A stretch of DNA of 64,000 nt from Cordilura impudica (Eukaryota; Arthropoda; Insecta; Diptera; Scathophagidae): positions 33,436,007 to 33,500,006 of the forward strand of contig OY821518.1 in assembly GCA_963682025.1 (NCBI GenBank), given 5' to 3'. The notes under the pieces are model-generated. The model was given only the letters and a program-made list of their open reading frames with translations, was not told where the DNA came from and made no database searches. Numbering within the stretch: the first letter of the stretch is position 1; every line of letters starts with the position of its first letter. The position numbers and the translations under genes were made by a program. This document shows positions 32,370 to 43,254 of this stretch, piece after piece.

Positions 32370-32590
32370 TCATAAATTTTTTAAAATCTCCGCAAAAGCG
32401 TCTCTATTTATCGCCTCGCTCAGAAGATACCCTATATCTCGAATGCCAGTCCTCATCTGTATATTATTAAGCCATGTTATTTTCATTCTTCGTCTAATAG
32501 GCCTTACTCCAATACTTGCTCGCGCAATGATTTGTAGCAGCTTATATTTGGGGTTCCTCATAATGTGACCAAAGTATGTCGTCTTTCGTT
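32370..32590 (-). pseudogene. LINE C-terminal fragment (RTE-like)
   Basis: The minus strand encodes MRNPKYKLLQIIARASIGVR, PIRRRMKITWLNNIQMRTGI and AINRDAFAEILKNL. It matches the 'YFGHIMRNPKYKLLQ.I..G...G.R..GRRR..WL.N......' block near the C-terminus of endonuclease-reverse transcriptases. It belongs to a different LINE lineage from the piece at 7309-7735. No RT or endonuclease remains. Confidence 0.7.
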
Positions 32591-32604
32591 TTTATACCCT
32601 ACCA

Positions 32605-32800
32605 GCACTCGAAATTCGAGTGAAAATTCTAGAAAATATTATTTTTTCATTCAATTTTTAATCTATATATATAAAAAATTTATGAATATTTAAATGAGCC
32701 TAAATTTAAATTTTAGCAATTCACAATTCAACACAGAGCATCTGATATATAATTTAAATCATTCGCATTAACAGGACGTAACGAATTATTATAAATATAT
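32605..32800 (-). mobile_element. Family C Helitron-like fragment
   Basis: The palindrome CACTCGAAATTCGAGTG at about 32609 is followed by 'aaaattctagaaaatattat', as at the 3' ends of other family C copies. The CTAG end has been replaced by 'ttataccctacc', and the body fades by about 32800. Confidence 0.5.
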
Positions 32801-33520
32801 TTTTTTTTTTATTTAATTTAATATATTTTCAAGACAGATTAAACATAAATTTTATCATTCTCAGCTTCTCCTCCATATGTACTATAACTAATCCAATTTT
32901 CACACTCCTCCGTGCCTATTGCTTAAAAAGGGAACTAAAATTTTACCTTCACGTATTAATGTATAGATATCACTACGTGGTCAGGGTATAATGAGTTTGT
33001 GATGATGTTTATAACTACCAAAAATACTGAGTCCATTGAACGACGTCCGTTTAAGTGCAAATTGTTATTTTCTTTTTTATTTTTTCACCTTTTATTAAAT
33101 TGGCCATTTTTGGGGTACTCTTGTGTTAAATCTATTACAATGCCTTTTTAAATACCATTGATAGATTTACATAGAGTTTAACTAGTAAGACCGTTAACGT
33201 TACTTAAATATTGTTCCCTACTTTCTCTCTATTAATTTTTAACTTATAAGATTCATTCGTTTTGGTACCTTCGTACATAAAACACATCTATCGTCAATTT
33301 AAAAAAAAAAATAAATAGAGACTTATCTCTCCTAAAAGACAAACTTATCAATTCTTTTTTAATTTTTTATATATATCTGTGTTTGTCTCGACACCTACAT
33401 TTGGTCCTTCGAACCGGACCTTTTTAAAGTTTCAAAAAAATTGGCTAGCCTAAATACATATATGCAACATTCCTACAGCCTCCATATTGGTAACAACAAC
33501 ATACACCATTTGCCCATTTA
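32801..33520. other. Spacer with family A 5' scrap
   Basis: At 32968-33030 a scrap of family A 5' end is visible (CACTACGTGGTCAGGGTATA and 'ataactaccaaaaata'). The rest is A/T-rich without a supported feature. Confidence 0.4.
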
Positions 33521-33524
33521 AATT

Positions 33525-33950
33525 TGAGAATATTCTGTGCAATATATTTGTTTTTGATTGGTTTAAGTGAAAATCGGGAAGCCACTCTATATGGGGACTA
33601 TGACTGACAATTGTTCTGTAGGGATTATTCTTTGAATACTGATTAATGGATGTTTTAAACACGAAATCGATATGATAATTTGTATCTTATGGCAATTTAG
33701 GTCGTTTTGATAGGTATTATTTATATGGGGACTAGGTCTGAACATGCACCGATTTCCACCAATATCAATAGCGTTTGCCCAATATGGCCGATAGAAGTTT
33801 ATATACCAAATTTCATCAAAATATATTAACATTGCGACCTGTAGTTTGATTACAAGGTATACAGGGATGCACAGTCGGACGGGCGGACAGACTTCTGTAA
33901 ATCGACTCAGGAAGGGATTCTGAATAGATCGGTATAATAAAAATCAAACT
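33525..33950 (-). mobile_element. Family A fragment
   Basis: Minus orientation. It keeps 'ttaagtgaaaatcgggaagc', TATATGGGGACTAGGTCTGA, 'gcgacctgtagtttgattac' and a degenerate GGACGGGCGGACAG tract. Both termini are gone. Confidence 0.6.
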
Positions 33951-33959
33951 ACAAGTCAG

Positions 33960-34270
33960 GGTGCATGTACTAGTCGAGTATAGTAAAGCCTCCAAAAGTT
34001 TTGGCGTTCTTAAGCCAAACTTTTTTTGGGCCTGTTATATTTTTTCCTTATCTCGATGTTTGTTAAGTTTTTCAGCTATAACTCAACAACCATTGATGGC
34101 TTCTCATTTCGTTCTTTAGCCAAAAGATTCAGTACATTCAGTTGGACTAATGTTATCGAATGAAACCTTCAAAATTGTCATTTTCGCCCCTTTTTTAAAA
34201 TCCCTTTTTTATAATAACATAAAATATTGAGGGTTTATGATTATTTTTTTAACAGAGTGGAAGAAATATC
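33960..34270 (-). repeat. Family D dispersed repeat, copy 1
   Basis: Contains 'cagctataactcaacaacca' and TTGATGGCTTCTCATTTCG, matching in inverse the blocks at 34685-34810 and 47340-47480 ('tcaatggttcttgagttat'). The words 'actagtcgagtatag' and 'gccaaac' at the left are not shared clearly. The nature of the element is unknown. Confidence 0.4.
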
Positions 34271-34357
34271 TACGTATGAGTGATATTTTTAATATTCAAT
34301 CAAACATACACTAGTAGTTTTTATTCTATTTTTTACATGGATATATTCATAAAAAAA

Positions 34358-34686
34358 CTAGTAGATTCAAGCACTCGAAATTCGAGTGCAAATTCTAGGA
34401 AATTTTATTTTTTTCATTTTAATAAAGACCCTAAAGGTATGCTTCATAATTCAACTCATTTTAAATGAAGAAAATAAACTTAACACATTAACAAAAACAT
34501 ATTAACAAATTTATTAAACACACATATAGCATTGTATAATTTTATGTATGTGTTAGTAGCAACTTTAAACGATCATAACTCCAAAAAAATATTCCAGACG
34601 ATGAAAAAATTTTTTTGTCAAAATCGGAGTAAAACTGTGAAACTTACATCGGTCACAAGAAATCGCCTTGCCTATATTATAGGTAT
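34358..34686 (-). mobile_element. Family C Helitron-like element
   Basis: The minus-strand 3' end reads GCACTCGAATTTCGAGTGC, then TTGAATCTACTAG followed by T. The palindrome is perfect around one central base. The body carries 'gttgctactaacacatacat' and the 5' part GGCGATTTCTTGTGACCGAT. It is short (about 330 bp), from an internal deletion relative to 59305-60417. Confidence 0.75.
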
Positions 34687-34810
34687 TTATTAAAGCCTTA
34701 GCTACAATTTTGCTGAAGAATGAAATGAAAACAATCAATGGTTCTTGAGTTATGAGCTGAAAAAGCAAGCAAACAAACCACAATATAAGGAAAAAATATA
34801 AAAGGTCGTA
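34687..34810 (+). repeat. Family D dispersed repeat, copy 2
   Basis: 'tttgctgaagaatgaaatg', 'tcaatggttcttgagttatg' and 'agcaagcaaacaaac' match 47385-47460. Confidence 0.4.
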
Positions 34811-35718
34811 AAAAATTGGAAACTACATTTATAGCACTTAAATTTGCTCACATTTTAATATATAGAATATTTAAAAATATTTAACATTTTATGTTTTTTT
34901 TTCCCCAAAACTCTTAAAGATCCAAATGATGTTACCTCAAGAGTATGTACGTGTAACAAAACCACAAAATAAACAATGTTGCTAACAAGATGAAATTGAA
35001 AACAGCAACAACAAAGACAAATTTACCGACCAACCAAAATAAGTGACTTTTTTGACACAACACACATAAAAACAATTTATTTGTAGTTGCTTCATTAAAA
35101 ACCAAACTTGTTAAATATGAAATTTACAATATTTTGCCGCCAAACAACAAATTGTAAATAAATATAAACAAAAGTATGAATGAGGTTATTTGAGGTTGGG
35201 TTAATAATTTTAGTCAATGAAAAGTTAAACATTTCATACATTGCGGTCAGCCAAATAAAAAGTGCAAAAAAAGCAGCTGTAATTTAATCTGAGAACTTTC
35301 AATAGGGTTTCCAATTAAATTTTTTTTTATACTGTATGTTGGGTTCATGAAACTTTTTTTTTTATTTTTACTTTCATTACATTATTAAGTTCTCCAGTTA
35401 CGCCAGTTAGATTTTTTGTCAATATCAGCTGCAATAAAACCCCCACTGTTTTAATTGGGGTTTCCCATGGCGTCGCCAAAAGTGTTATTTTAATGTCCAC
35501 ATTTGAGGGCCTTTATTATAATAAAAGGGTGTTATTGATGGCCATGTGATATCTTAACAAGATTTTAAATTGCTGTTTTTATTTTATTTCAGAGGAGTTC
35601 ATAACAATAACTCTCATTTAAAATAATTTACGTTAATTTAAATATGATTTCATATGCGGATACAGCTGTGGTCATGTAATTAGCAAGGCGTAAGCAAAAA
35701 TACTTTTTAATTAATGAA
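34811..35718. other. Unassigned interval
   Basis: A/T-rich; nothing supported. Confidence 0.4.
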
Positions 35719-37207
35719 GGGGTGGCCCTTCATTATATGGAGGGGAAAAAAGTGTTCGAATTTAAAGTCTCGCCCCCCTAGAAATATGCGAATAGCAAAA
35801 AAACTGAGAAATACAGAGTTTTGGGTCAATCAAAAAAAATTTAGAGGTGCCTCAATGCGACTGAAACCCTTACTATGGGTTGGGAAATAAAATCGCGCTA
35901 TACTTGACCAATTTTTATGATTTGACGATTATGATGATTTAATAATTTGATCTCCTTAAACCATTTGGATTTGGCGCCAAAAAAGGTCCCAAGCTAGTAT
36001 AGGACGATTAAGTCAAAAATTCAAATATTTTGCAAATACTGCAAAATTTTAGATCATTTTAAGCCTAGGAGCACATAAGGGTAAATTTTCGTAAAATATA
36101 GCACAATTTTATTTCCCAACCCATAGTAAGGGTTTCATCTAGTTTACTGGAACAATTAATTTTTTTATATATGTCAAAATTCAAAGTTTGGCCTCGGCAA
36201 GGAATGGGTTAACGTTGTTCGATTTATGTAAAATTTTTAGCATGGAAGAATTGCACATTTGGTGATTATATTGTAAGCGTCACATCTAAGAATTCAACAG
36301 CACTTACAAAATATTTGAATTTTTTTAATAAATTGTCTTTTATTAGCTTGGGGTCATATGTGACCCCAAATCGAAAAGGGATAATGGGCTCATATAATTT
36401 TCTTTCGAAACCCTAGGCTATTAGGATAAAATATAGCATTTAAAGGCAGAAAATTGATAAAATTTTGATACAAAGTCCTTTGAATAGTATATTTACTGAA
36501 TATTTCACAAAATACAAATTTTTCTCGAAATCAGCAAAAAAAATTCCTTGTAAAAAAATTCTGGCAGAAGAATTTACAAAAAAATTCACACAGTTAAGCT
36601 CTCACATATATTTGACAGAACTTTAAAGAGCCAGATCCATTTTTTTGAAATTTAGTTATAGAAAATTTTTTAAAACTTAAATAAAGGAGTTTTCAAAATT
36701 TTATCAAAAAATTTTCCATCTTTGGTCTCATTGCGCAATAGGTAAAAAAAGTGGTAATAAAACAATACTTCATATCTAATTACTTATAAGTATAGATACA
36801 AAAAAAAAAAAAAAAATTATGGCTTTAATTAATTTCTTAAAGTTGAAAAAATTTGCGTCAAATTTCACAACCTAGTTTTTTTTTTGGCACAAAAGTGATC
36901 TGGGGCATTTGCTATTTCTTGGAGAGTGTTTTCGATTTAGAATTTATATAACTTTTTAAAGAGATAATTTAGTACTGAAATCGATTCGTATAACTACTTG
37001 TCGAAAAAATTTAACTATAGAACGAAATTTTCGTAAAATCGGAAAAAAAAGTCATATTTTCCCCATATAAACACAGTTGAAATTTTCTAAATTTTTTTCG
37101 ATTGACCCAAAACTTTGTATTTCTCAGTTTTTTTTTTTTTGCTATTCGCATATATCTAGCGGGTGAGAGCGATAGTTTAAACACTTTTTTTTATTAAGGG
37201 CCACCCC
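35719..37207 (-). mobile_element. Family E element, copy 2 (both ends present)
   Basis: The left end GGGGTGGCCCTTCATTATAT and the right end, whose inverse is GGGGTGGCCCTTAATAAAAA, are inverted; after small indels both continue to ATATGCGAATAGCAAAAA and ACTGAGAAATAC. A second inverted pair (CCCTTACTATGGGTTGGGAA at about 35868 and its inverse at about 36115) lies in the left third. It is 1.49 kb long with no supported frame. It is related to 23668-24776. It is most simply a non-autonomous DNA transposon with TIRs of about 90 bp; the superfamily is unknown. Confidence 0.7.
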
Positions 37208-37573
37208 AATGTACACTTGCTAGAAAAAGTATTTGTACACTTTAAGAAAATATAATTAATTAAAATTTTAATGAAATATTTTGAATTACGAACTTTTGAC
37301 CATTCACACATTGGGGATATTACTTGTTTTTTCAAAACGTTTACGGAAATTTTCCACTTTAGTTTTTTTTTTTTTGTTAACAACGCAAAAAACCTTGTGT
37401 GGGAATCAAAATGCCAGAAAAGATGTTAGTACATTTACAATTAGGGGAATCCCACGAATTATGTAAAGAACCTGGCGTTTGTTACATCGATTTTATTTTA
37501 GTATAAGACTTGTTTTTTAATTATATTTCTTTTGGAAATAATATTTTGAAGTGAGTCCCAAAGGCAAAAGAAA
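37208..37573 (+). mobile_element. Possible Tc1-like terminal scrap
   Basis: ACACTTGCTAGAAAAAGTAT, then TTGTACAC, resembles a Tc1-type terminus, and near 37410-37440 a frame reads ARKDVSTFTIRGIPRI, which could be a degraded transposase start. Evidence is weak. Confidence 0.25.
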
Positions 37574-38375
37574 AACAAGTAAGAAAATTATAGTCGGTCT
37601 AGACCGACTATACGATACCCTATACCATGCGTTTAGAGACCCTATCTCTCAGGCCCAACTAACAGGATATAGAAAATAAGCATAAACCAAATTTGAGTGG
37701 GATTTTTATTAATATTTTCGGCTGCAGATATGAAAAAGTTCATATCGGATGCTATATCTATATGGGGACTAGGCCCAAAAATGGACCGATCCTGACCATG
37801 TTTGGCAAAGTCTCTTGTATTTTGCAAAAATATATACAAACAAAATTTGAGAAGAATCAGTGCAATATTTTTGTTTTTTGATAGATTTAAGTGAAGATCG
37901 GGAAGCAGCTCTATATGGGGCATATGACTAAGAGCTGTCCAATAGGGATCATTTTTGGACTACTGATTAATGGATGTAATATATACATACAACCCAATTT
38001 GACTAAGATTTGTATGATAATTTGGATCTTATGGCAATATATGTTGATTTCATAGGGGTCATTTGTATGGGGGCTAGGTCTGAACATGGACCGATTCTCA
38101 CCAATTTCAATAGCGTTCATCCCATGGCGGATAAAAGATCAAATACCAATTTTCGTCAAAATATATTCATATTTGCGACCTGCAGTTTGATTACAAGCTT
38201 TACATGGACACACAGACGGACGGACGGACGGACGGACGGACATCGCTAAATCGAATCAGATAGTGATTCTGATTCGATCGGTATAATTAAAGATGGGTGT
38301 AGGTCAAATATTTTTGGTTGTTACAAACAGCAGCACAAAGTCATTATACCCAAACCACATAGTGGTATAGGGTAT
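37574..38375 (-). mobile_element. Family A element, copy A8 (full length)
   Basis: Begins CAAGTAAGAAAATTATAG with the intact palindrome AGTCGGTCTAGACCGACT. The (GTCY)n tract is at 38213-38240 (as GGACGGAC). It ends AACCACATAGTGGTATAGGG. At 802 bp it is the best-preserved copy by eye. Non-coding. Confidence 0.85.
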
Positions 38376-38399
38376 AATTACCCTTAAGCTTAAAAATGA

Positions 38400-39062
38400 A
38401 AGTAAATCTTTTTAGCTTCAGTGGACCACTTTGCGCCGTATTTTGGAGAATGATTTGTTTTTTTTTTACCGTATTGACACTGAACCTGACTTTTGGAAAC
38501 AATTTATAATGACTGACGTGGTCCATTTCATGCTCTTTAAAATTGCCACATTTGGGCAACGGAGAATGCATACGAAATCTAAGAAATAGCATTGCATGAC
38601 CAAAAAGTGACTGTTTGCGGCCAATTTCTTTTCTTTGGGCCATTTTTCTTTTCAGAAGCCAAACTATCGATGAATCAAACGATATGTTGATTCATTGTTT
38701 CTGCCAGAAAATACGTGAAAAAGCAATGGACGGTTAGTGGTTTCAACAAGAAGGTGGGCCATGCCACACTGAAAATCAAACAGTGCGGTGTCTGCAACGA
38801 AAATTCCTTGCACGTGTAATGGCAAAGATAGGCATCTTTGGCTGACCATCCAGATCTCCAGATTGGACCCATGTGGAGTTTTTTTGTATTTAAAAAATAA
38901 GGTGTACGCCAATAAGCCTTAGACCATTGACGAGCTCAAGGTAAACATTCGTGACGAAATCATCATCAGGATGCTCGAAAAAATTATGGAAAATGCAGCA
39001 GGAAGGGCATATTCTGCAGTGGCCAATAGAGGCGGCCATTTGCGTTGTATTGTTATAAAGAT
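38400..39062 (+). pseudogene. Tc1/mariner-superfamily transposase pseudogene
   Basis: Plus-strand scraps in order: FIMTDVVHFML near 38505 (degenerate D.AHF), WFQQEGGPCHTENQTV near 38730 (second catalytic D changed to E), RCLQRKFLARVMAK, a PSRSPDWTP block with a stop just before it (third D), LKNKVYANKP then stop TIDELKVNIRDEI near 38920, MLEKIMENA and VANRGGHLRCIVIKI at the end. The domain order follows the WFQQDGA..HTA, PPRSPDL.P.D.FLWG and YANKP.TI.ELK..I architecture. Several stops and frameshifts; dead copy. Confidence 0.75.
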
Positions 39063-39230
39063 ATTAAATATTTAGGTCGAAAAATGGACCGGTCCTGACC
39101 ATATTTGGTAAAGTCACTTCTATTTGCAAATACACGTACAAAGCAAATTTGAGAAAAATTTGTGCAAGTTTTGTTTCTGCTATGTGTAAGCTATGACAGA
39201 ATTGTCCTATAAGGTTTATTTTTTGACTAC
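39063..39230 (-). mobile_element. Family A copy A9, first part
   Basis: TAGGTCGAAAAATGGACCGG to 'tttttgactactg' follows the family A consensus in reverse. Family A sequence resumes at about 40677, with a LINE copy in between. Confidence 0.65.
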
Positions 39231-40676
39231 TGCCCGAACTTGGAAGGATGTCTTGTACTATGCCTAAAATATTCTTTCGAGCAAGTGCAGTTAAAAAGAT
39301 TCTTTCGAATGTCAACGTTAATAAGTCTGCGGGGCTGGATGGCAACCAGCACTGGTGCCGAAACAGTGCTCATCGACGCTAGCTGGTCCACTGGCCAACC
39401 TTTTCAGCCTTTCGTAGCGTGCGGGAGTCTTACCCTCTTGCTCGATGGTTTCTAATGTCCAACCAATGCCTAAAAAGGGTGAGGCTACTAACTCTGAAAA
39501 TTAGCATCCAATTACAATCTGCTCTGCGCTCTCAAAGGGCATGGAGAGCATTGTCAATTTCCAGCTTGTCAATTACCTAGAGGCCAACTCACTTCTTAAC
39601 TATCGACAATATGGCTTCCGTTGAAATCGTTCTACAGAAGACCTGTTAGCTCTTCTTTCTGAGCGATGGAGCCGATCCATTCTCAATTTTGGTTGGTGGT
39701 TGCTTTAGATATCTCCAAGGTGTTCGATCGCGTGTGGCATGGTGCATTGATATCAAAGCTTATTGCATTTGGGGTCGGTATTGACTTCTATCTATTTATA
39801 TTGAGTTTTCTCAGAGACCTCACAATATGTGTTGTTATTGATGGGTTCTCATCTAATGAGTTTCAGCTTAATTCAGGGCTACCCCAAGGTTGTATGCCAA
39901 GTCTTTTGGGGTTGGGGGCAAAAGGCGGACAATGGATGACACACTTAATCAAGACCGTTTAACAATATCCGAGTGGGCTACAGCGAATAGGGTTGATTTT
40001 AATGGCCATATGGCCATGGATTCAACAATGTCATCTGTGTATATGGGTGGTATAGGTATTGGGTAATCGGATACTCTTGATGTTCTGCGTATGAGAATTC
40101 AATGTGATGTTCGCTGGAACGCGCATGTTTTTCAAGTGTTGAAGGAAGCATTCATGCATCTTGGTTTTGTAAAACGGTGCAATAATTACTAAAATTATAC
40201 TCCTTCTGATCTCCTTAAAATCTATACCACTTACATCCAACCGAAAATGGAATACAACTCCCATATATGGGCAGGAGCTTTTGGAGCTACTGGACCGTGT
40301 ACAAAAGATGCTCATTAATGACAATGGGGTATCCAACTCTATTGACTCATTGGAGCATCGTCGGAATGTGGGTTGTTTAACACTGTTCTTTATATAATAC
40401 CATGGGATCATTCCTAGTAGATCACATCCGTTTGTAGGCTATTGTCCAATTCACCGCACAACGCATTTCAGGGAAAGTTCGTTTATCAGTAGAACTAGCC
40501 ATATGTGGAATAAACTAGCCGCACAAGTCTTTCCTGACAGTTACAATCTAATAAAATTTAAGTCAAATATCCACAAACACTACTCCCTCTTTCCTCCTTC
40601 CCATAACCTATTTTCCTGAAATCAACACAATGCACTGCATTTGTAGGTGACATCTCAGTGTTGGTTAATAATAATA
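39231..40676 (+). pseudogene. LINE 1 second copy (jockey-like RT to 3' end)
   Basis: Scraps in order: ANLFSLS and a VLPSC..VSNVQPMPKKGEA block (39390-39480), CSALSKGMESIVNFQLVNYL, then an open frame (39666-39962) with VALDISKVFDRVWHGALISK, FLRDLTICVVIDGFSSNEFQ and LNSGLPQGC. The YADD block is deleted. The C-terminal part includes VRWNAHVFQV, LKIYTTYIQPKMEYNSHIW and the 3' UTR with CTCTTTCCTCCTTCCCATAA, 'ctgaaatcaacacaatgcac' and an (AAT)n tail. It is homologous over the whole length to the minus copy at 15111-17195. It is inserted in a family A element. Confidence 0.8.
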
Positions 40677-40836
40677 AAAACCCAATTTTAGCGAGATCGA
40701 TCTTATGGCAATTTAAGTGGATCTCATAGGGATCATTTGTATGGGGACTGGGTCTGAACATAAACCATTTGTCACCAATTTCAATATCATCAACACAAAT
40801 TTATTATACCCTGACCACATAGTGGTATAGGGTATA
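40677..40836 (-). mobile_element. Family A copy A9, second part
   Basis: Resumes with 'aaacccaatttta', ATCGATCTTATGGCAATTTA and TATGGGGACTGGGTCTGAAC, and ends CCACATAGTGGTATAGGGTA. The (GTCY)n segment is deleted. Confidence 0.65.
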
Positions 40837-41289
40837 AAAAAGCGTCTTGGTCTATGATTATTCATTATTAATAACTGAAGTTAGTGCAATATCCTCTTTT
40901 TATTAAATAATATCAATTTAATATCAATTTAAAATTTCATCTTAGTTTTAAATTTCACAAAAACCTGGGTTTGTGCCACATACGAGTATATAATTTACAC
41001 CTTCAAAATGCCTAATATGGTTTCCTTATATACATTTTTCTCTTTTTTTTTAATTCATAAATAGGACTTGAAACCTTGAGAATTGTGTCAGGACATTTGT
41101 AGCCTTCGTTACTTTTCTTACTAAGGTTATCATTATTTTTTCTGTGTTCTGCTTCTAGTTGCTCTCTGGGTATGACATTTGATACTTAATCCACTGACCA
41201 AAAGAAAAATAAATAAATGAATAAATAAAAAAAATCCGACAACACAGAATATCACTTTCATTATTGACTCGTGTTTTAAGTTGACATCA

Positions 41290-41334
<45 letters not shown>

Positions 41335-41914
41335 ACCACCACTAACAACCGTATCATCTTATCTTTCTGCTTTTTGTTGTATGATTTCCAAAACTTGCCA
41401 CTGATTTTTTGTGTGTATTCTTTTCAACTCTCAGTTTAATCTTCAATACCCGAACACTCAATATTAACTTAAGACTCTACTCGTATCATGTCATCCCGTT
41501 TGTCTTTATTTTTTTTTTTTTGGTTTTGTGTAACCTTTTGGTTCTTCATCTTGTTATCTTGAATGGGTTGTAATAAAAATATGTAATAAAATCGATTTTT
41601 ATATTCACGATTTTCATAAATTTTCTATTTTTATCACAATATTAAGTTGAAATTGACATTAATTGTTTTTATTATTATTTTTGGTTGTTGTTGTTCAATA
41701 CTTTATGGTCACTAAAAAGTACAATGTTATTGACAGTTATTTAGAAATTCATAATTTTTCCATTTTTTTAAATATTCTCTATTGAATATTACTCGTAATT
41801 CTATTTCATCGAGGATGTATTTAAACATTTTTGTTAAGGCGGCTAGTTTAGCTTTTTGTCGATTTTTCCACCCGAAGAGGAGACTTCTAATGTTCTACGT
41901 TGGTAAAGTTATAA
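40837..41914. other. Unassigned interval with long poly-A run
   Basis: An uninterrupted A run of about 42 bases at 41290-41331 and several T runs. No gene or element recognised. Confidence 0.4.
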
Positions 41915-42123
41915 AGGGTTTCCCAAAATTCACGCAAGATTTGAATTAAACAGAAAACTCAGTTTTTTTCATTACATTGTTTTTATTATTGAATCATACA
42001 GTACACAGGATAGTGTTAGTTAGGTATGGAACAACAAATCGAGCAAATAGCCTCCACAACTATGCTGGCACATACGCACTCTTTTGTCGAAATTTTCCGG
42101 AAACATTTTCAAAAAATACATGT
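41915..42123 (-). pseudogene. Mariner-type transposase C-terminal fragment
   Basis: On the minus strand, after a frameshift, RVRMCQHSCGGYLLDLLFHT is followed by a stop at about 42020-42022, preceded by FENVSGKFRQ. This is the C-terminal signature (R...C....GGHL.D..FHT) of the same transposase group as 28109-29178. AAAGGGTTTCCCAAAATTC at 41915 is a plausible 3' terminus. The N-terminal half may be the piece at 45990-46200, separated by the LINE/mariner/SINE nest and the MITE. Confidence 0.55.
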
Positions 42124-42378
42124 TCTGACCCTGCATATGAAAACCCACCTAGTGTGTCAAAAAGGTTTTTTTTAGTAAAACGCAATTAAAGTTTCCCCCT
42201 GCGTGTTGCAGTGGGCTTTTAGCGTTTTATATAATTGCATTTTTACATTACTTCCCGATGTTTTTGAGACTTGCGAGCGGTTTCATATGAAAATTAAAGG
42301 TTTTTTACATACAAATCCAAACAAAAATTGAATTCATGAAAGTTGACACACTAGGTGGGTTTTCTTAAGCAGGGTCAC
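42124..42378. mobile_element. MITE with 35-bp TIRs
   Basis: GACCCTGCATATGAAAACCC followed by ACCTAGTGTGTCAA at the left is matched in inverse at 42342-42376 (only about three mismatches). The total is about 255 bp with an A/T-rich centre and no frame. The target duplication is not evident. Confidence 0.75.
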
Positions 42379-42640
42379 ATATGGGTTCTGTAACCCCAAA
42401 TACGCTAATTTTTATGATTAACGAAGCCATCAAAGGTGATGGCTTAGCATGATTTTGTTCGAAAAATATGAACCCACCTGTTGGTGTTAAATTTTCCATT
42501 CAACGAACTCTCTTTGTTGTGCATGGTAATTGGGTTCTTATATCAATTGAACTTTATAAGCGTGGAAACTCAGATCTTCAGAGAGTATACGCTGTAGAAA
42601 GCTTCTTGAAATATGAAATTATTGTAAACAACACCGAACT
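42379..42640. other. Unassigned segment before LINE 3
   Basis: Includes a perfect 9-bp inverted pair AAGCCATCA / TGATGGCTT at about 42425-42447. A 67-codon plus frame (42468-42671) is not recognised. It may be the LINE 5' junction. Confidence 0.3.
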
Positions 42641-42976
42641 ATTCAGAAATCAACAGATGAAAAGGAAATAGCCATTTGTGCCTTCCTAGGTATGGAAGGA
42701 GCCTTTGATAACACTTCACATGATGTAATGGAAAGGGCACTAAACCGAAGAGGAGTAGATTCAGTGACATCAAAATGGATGCTAGAAGTTCTCTACATGA
42801 GATCAGTAAAAACATCAGCAGAAGGGGAGACCATAGCCGTCAACACAACCAGAGGATGTCTACAGGGAGGGGTTCTTTCGTCTTTAATGTGGAGTCTGGT
42901 TGTTGATGAACTATTAACGAAACTGTCGGAAGCAGGTATAGAATGTCAAGGCTACGCGGACGATATAGTCATAATA
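42641..42976 (+). pseudogene. LINE 3 (LOA/I-like) RT palm, first part
   Basis: Reads KSTDEKEIAICAFLGMEGAF, DNTSHDVMERALNRRGVD, TTRGCLQGGVLSSLMWSLVV, DELLTKLSEAGIECQGYADD and IVII. These are RT motif A (F.D...AFDN), the PQG-equivalent (LQGGVLS..W.LVVD.LL) and YADD, in the order seen in LOA/R1/jockey-type RTs. Translation stops where a mariner has inserted (TA at 42975-42976). The sequence continues at 44377. Confidence 0.8.
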
Positions 42977-42990
42977 AGTTCGTGACTTTA

Positions 42991-43208
42991 AGCGCCCCCG
43001 TAGGTGAGTAGGTAGCGTGCTCGCCTATCATGGGGGGTCGTGGGTTCGATTCCCACCAGAGGCTTTGGTCTGTCGCTGCAAATAAAAAAAGGACCCCCTA
43101 CTCCCTCTTTCCTCCTTCCTATAACCTATTTTCCTGAGATCAACACAATGCACTGCATCTGTAGGGGGCATCCCTTGAGTTTGAATAATAAAAAAAAAAA
43201 AAAAAAAA
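42991..43208 (+). mobile_element. tRNA-derived SINE, copy 1, with LINE-related tail
   Basis: The head resembles a tRNA: A-box-like TAGGTGAGTAGG (43001-43012), TAGCGTGCTCGCCTATCATG, and a perfect B box GGTTCGATTCC (43043-43053) followed by CACCAGAGGC. Then come a TTTGGTCTGTCGCTGCAAAT linker and a tail (43090-43190) closely matching the 3' UTR of LINE 1 (CTCTTTCCTCCTTCCTATAA, 'tgagatcaacacaatgcac'). It ends in AATAATAAA and a poly-A run to 43208. It is transcribed by RNA polymerase III if active. It is inserted in the mariner just inside its left TIR. Confidence 0.85.
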
Positions 43209-43254
43209 TTTATTTTTGAATGAAACACAGTTTTTTTTTTGCAAAAAAAAATTT

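Noticed and set aside
41290..41331. 42-base poly-A as the tail of a retroposed gene
   Set aside because: No coding or SINE-like sequence precedes it on either strand and no target duplication is visible.
43001..43066. Possible functional tRNA gene
   Set aside because: The B box is perfect, but the acceptor arm does not pair and LINE-like sequence and poly-A follow; the second copy at 62492 shows it is a SINE family.
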